Part shown: piece after piece, positions 61,758 to 64,000 of the stretch
Position numbering within the stretch: position 1 is the first letter of the stretch
How the letters are laid out: every line of letters begins with the position of its first letter
From: Chloroflexota bacterium
Lineage (GTDB): Bacteria > Chloroflexota > Anaerolineae > J036 > Brachytrichaceae
Direction: 5' to 3'
Assembly (NCBI GenBank): GCA_025354985.1
Contig: JANXLU010000005.1
Coordinates: forward strand, 53,801 to 117,800
Length of the DNA stretch: 64,000 nt
Made by a program: the position numbers and the translations under genes
Notes under the pieces: generated by a model
Database searches by the model: none
The model's input: only the letters and a program-made list of their open reading frames with translations
What the model was told of the DNA's origin: nothing

Positions 61758-63066
61758 ACCGTTTAAGAACTTCGAAGATAGCCGATGTTCCAAACTCCAA
61801 CGCGCGCAAGGGTATCCGTTCGTCTTCCTTGTGGATCATTTGCAGTGCGTTCATTCCAGCCGGCATGGGTGTTGGCAGGAACCCGTAGGTTTGTATGCCC
61901 AGCCGGGAAAAAAATCTGCCATCTGTTCCACCGGGAAACAACATGGGAATCGGCACTCCGTCCGGATCCAGTTCCTTAAGAATTCCGGTCAACATGGGCC
62001 ACAGCGACATATCGGGTTCTGCGACGTCTCTGGGTGTGTGGTTGATGACTTCCAGTTCGGGAATTGGTCCAATTATCGATCGCAATTCATCAAACCATTC
62101 GGCCTGTGTAATGCCGGGAAGCAATCTGCAATCCAGTGTTACCTCAATCAAGGCCGGGATGACATTGCCCTTTTCACTGGCCCGAATGACCGTTGGGCTC
62201 ATCGTATTGTGAAAAACGGGATAAAGCGCCTCGCCTTCGGAACCAAGAGCGGTCAAAATTTCGTCGGTTTTTGCCGTATCAAGCAACTGCTCGAACAGCA
62301 TTTTGTGCTCACCTTCGAGTGCGGCAGTAATGCCGTTGATCATAAGTCGGGTCGCCGGCGTGATGTGCACGGGCGTATGAACGTTGTCAATCAGTGTCAA
62401 AAATTGACCAAGCGCACCCATCGCGCTGTCTCGCCCACGCACTGGAACGCTGCCATGACCCGCCCGACCGCGCAACCTGGCCAACGTGCCGCACCCGCGC
62501 TTTTCATCAACCATGATGGGATAAAACCGCTTGCCACCGATTTCCTGGGTATAGCCGCCAAATTCTCCAATGCCATATTTGATGCCTTCAAACAGGTCTG
62601 GATGATTGTCCGTGAGGAACTTGGCGCCAAGCGGGCTACCGGCCTCTTCGTCAGCCAGAATCAACAACGCTACATCACCAGCCAAAGCCACATCGTCCTC
62701 GTGAATCCGCAAAAAGGCCGACAACATCATTGCCACGCTGCCCTTCATATCAAGCGTTCCACGACCCCACACAAATCCATCGTGAAGCTCCGCCCCAAAG
62801 GGTGGGCGCGACCACTTCTGCCCTAACACGCCCACCACATCAACATGCCCCTGCAGCAGCAAACCAGGAGCCATGCCCTCCCCCTTCAACCAACAGATCA
62901 GGCTTTGGCGGCCGGGCTGGGGTTCAAAGATCGTAGTTTCCAGACCGGCCTTATGCAGCAGCCCATCGATATATTGGATGCATTGCTTTTCATTGCCCGG
63001 GGGATTCACAGTTTCAAAGCGAACCAACTTTTGCAAAATCTCTAGAACATAGGGTGACTGCGACAT
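61747..63066 (-). CDS. M20-family metallopeptidase (ArgE/DapE-like)
   Basis: A 439-residue dinuclear zinc amidohydrolase or dipeptidase. Metal ligands and catalytic residues are visible in LLQGHVDVVG (His, catalytic Asp), GRGTLDMKGSVAM (bridging Asp), LADEEAGSPLGA (Glu-Glu) and a late His in NALQMIHKEDERI. The dimerisation domain contains GRAGHGSVP. Substrate (N-acyl amino acid, dipeptide or succinyl-diaminopimelate) cannot be read. Start ATG 63066 is where homology begins. Second M20 gene of this operon. Confidence 0.93.
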   Translation of the reverse strand: MSQSPYVLEILQKLVRFETVNPPGNEKQCIQYIDGLLHKAGLETTIFEPQPGRQSLICWLKGEGMAPGLLLQGHVDVVGVLGQKWSRPPFGAELHDGFVWGRGTLDMKGSVAMMLSAFLRIHEDDVALAGDVALLILADEEAGSPLGAKFLTDNHPDLFEGIKYGIGEFGGYTQEIGGKRFYPIMVDEKRGCGTLARLRGRAGHGSVPVRGRDSAMGALGQFLTLIDNVHTPVHITPATRLMINGITAALEGEHKMLFEQLLDTAKTDEILTALGSEGEALYPVFHNTMSPTVIRASEKGNVIPALIEVTLDCRLLPGITQAEWFDELRSIIGPIPELEVINHTPRDVAEPDMSLWPMLTGILKELDPDGVPIPMLFPGGTDGRFFSRLGIQTYGFLPTPMPAGMNALQMIHKEDERIPLRALEFGTSAIFEVLKRYGR

Positions 63067-63097
63067 TGCGACTATGATATCTGGCGAAACAGATGTC

Positions 63098-63652
63098 CTA
63101 GAAAACGATGAGATAGACAAAAATCCACTCGCACAGCTTGGCGGCCAACAACCAACTGCCGATGACCAACCCGGTCCAAACCAACAGACCGCGCACACCA
63201 TTGTGCAGCAAGGACCCTTGGAACAGACCCACGAGCGCCGAGGCCGGCAACATCAGAATTACAAATCCGAAGTTGTTAAAGGCCCAGGTAAAGATTGGAC
63301 TATTTGCCCGATTGACAAACGGCCCGATGCTCACCGCGATGCCAAGCACCGTCAACAAGGTCGTCCCCACCAACCACACTGTGGTTCGCCGCGCGCTCAT
63401 GTGCGTAGGCTTGCCAACCAACGATTGACTCGTCAGTGCCTGAAACGCACCAATTAAGAGACCGGCCAACAACAGTGAGACTACATTGGCAATCTGCAAA
63501 TCCGATGCATAGCGTTGAATCGTTCGTAAGGCCACGTAGGAAACCGACCCGGCAAACAGGCAGGCGATGACAAACAAAAAGATTCCAAGCACAACCAGTC
63601 GCACCCATAGGTGGCCCGGGATGTACGTTTCATCGGTGGCCTTTAATTTCAT
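63098..63652 (-). CDS. Four-helix membrane protein, unknown
   Basis: A 184-residue protein with hydrophobic helices at about residues 20-42, 60-78, 90-112 and 125-180 (the last probably two). It lies between two M20 peptidase genes, 31 and 36 nt from each, in one apparent operon. I do not recognise the family. An ATG 12 nt upstream is an alternative start. A role with peptide or amino-acid uptake or release is only suggested by context. Confidence 0.65.
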   Translation of the reverse strand: MKLKATDETYIPGHLWVRLVVLGIFLFVIACLFAGSVSYVALRTIQRYASDLQIANVVSLLLAGLLIGAFQALTSQSLVGKPTHMSARRTTVWLVGTTLLTVLGIAVSIGPFVNRANSPIFTWAFNNFGFVILMLPASALVGLFQGSLLHNGVRGLLVWTGLVIGSWLLAAKLCEWIFVYLIVF

Positions 63653-63688
63653 GCTTCTCTCCACGGTAATTTCTCTCCGAGCGCCGCA

Positions 63689-64000
63689 CTACGCACAAAA
63701 CTCGCGTGCAACCGCCACATAAACATCGACACAGTTTGCAACACTCTGCAAGTCAACCCACTCATTTCGCGAATGCGCGCCGTCGCCGCGCGGTCCATAC
63801 AAGACGCTGGGGATGCCAACCTGATGCAACGACGCGGCGTCGGTCCAGCCGGTACCACCGACAATCTTCGGCGCATGTGCCAGCGAGGCCGCATCCGTCC
63901 AAAAGCTGACCCCAGTAAGCCGTGGCGCCTTGCCCGTAATCGCGGCGCCATGTTTCAAAATTAGTTGCACGACGGGACTTTCAACCGGCGTCTCAAGGGG
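63689..64000 (-). CDS. M20-family peptidase C-terminus (partial) with internal duplication
   Basis: The frame is open to the window edge, giving 103 C-terminal residues of an ArgE/DapE-type M20 peptidase (LILKHGAAITGKAPRL, VGIPSVLYGPRGDGAHSRNEW, with the final metal His in GAHSRNEWVDL). The substrate-loop motif WTDAASL appears twice, 18 residues apart (FWTDAASLAHA and GWTDAASLHQV), where homologues normally have it once. The insert has kept frame, so the protein may still fold. First gene of the operon visible here. Confidence 0.85.
   Translation of the reverse strand, partial: PLETPVESPVVQLILKHGAAITGKAPRLTGVSFWTDAASLAHAPKIVGGTGWTDAASLHQVGIPSVLYGPRGDGAHSRNEWVDLQSVANCVDVYVAVAREFCA

Noticed and set aside
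61738..62826. Long plus-strand open frame (362 codons) opposite the M20 peptidase
   Set aside because: Antisense to a well-supported enzyme gene, no recognisable motifs.
1..64000. CRISPR arrays, insertion sequences, prophage genes, integrases, toxin-antitoxin pairs, rRNA operons
   Set aside because: Searched by eye on both strands; no direct-repeat/spacer array, transposase, integrase or rRNA sequence recognised.

Overview
The window is a gene-dense bacterial chromosome segment with no plasmid, phage or insertion-sequence signature. About 50 protein genes and two tRNAs are packed into short, often translationally coupled operons (ATGA, GTGA, TTGA and TAATG junctions). Base composition looks uniform, roughly mid-50s %GC judged by eye. 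The mix points to a member of the Chloroflexota: Thr/Pro-rich stalks on secreted proteins, C-terminal tails of the LPLV type, no visible outer-membrane assembly genes, a class II HMG-CoA reductase and an ECF vitamin transporter. The phylum call is an inference, not a measurement.

Layout. 1-7.2 kb: the end of pyrG, converging on a minus-strand operon (TrmH-type RNA methyltransferase, S9 peptidase, GtrA membrane protein, GT4 glycosyltransferase, HMG-CoA reductase). 7.2-14.6 kb: a DtxR/FeoA metalloregulator, then a cobalamin riboswitch and intrinsic terminator controlling a run of six genes: a secreted alpha/alpha-toroid protein, a membrane-anchored DUF4430 (transcobalamin C-terminal-like) protein, ECF S, T and fused A components, and a cyclophilin. 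14.6-25 kb: ChbG/YdjC deacetylase, GNAT proteins, alr, miaB, a membrane protein, a WD40-like lipoprotein and aspS. 25-31 kb: tRNA-Lys, a truncated M14 peptidase, serB-like phosphatase, cdd, a CorC/CNNM protein, glmU and tRNA-Gln. 31-39 kb: a surface-glycan operon (ROK kinase, a giant YfhO-flippase fusion, GT2, GT-C). 39-50 kb: HAD, thermolysin-like protease, DUF2085, DUF1232, a MacB/FtsX-type exporter, tlyA, a histidine phosphatase and a LysM/M23 peptidase. 50-55 kb: a PfpI-like protein, cinA, aroE, aroA and tyrA. 55-57.5 kb: a divergent tgt, a DinB-fold protein and a 16S rRNA G1405-methyltransferase-like gene of the Rmt/FmrO aminoglycoside-resistance family. 57.5-64 kb: pgk, a membrane-fused subtilase, a NUDIX hydrolase and two M20 peptidases.

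The most interesting system is the riboswitch-controlled cluster at 8.06-14.1 kb. Its two secreted proteins correspond in fold type to the two halves of animal transcobalamin/intrinsic factor (an alpha/alpha barrel and a DUF4430 beta domain), but they are split into separate polypeptides and placed directly before a complete ECF transporter. This suggests a two-part extracellular vitamin B12 clamp that hands cobalamin to an ECF importer. Other notable items are the Rmt-like methyltransferase coupled to DinB, a shared LPLV-type C-terminal tail on three unrelated secreted proteins, several enzymes lacking hallmark residues (ROK kinase, PfpI-like protein, EPSP synthase), and two large membrane fusions.
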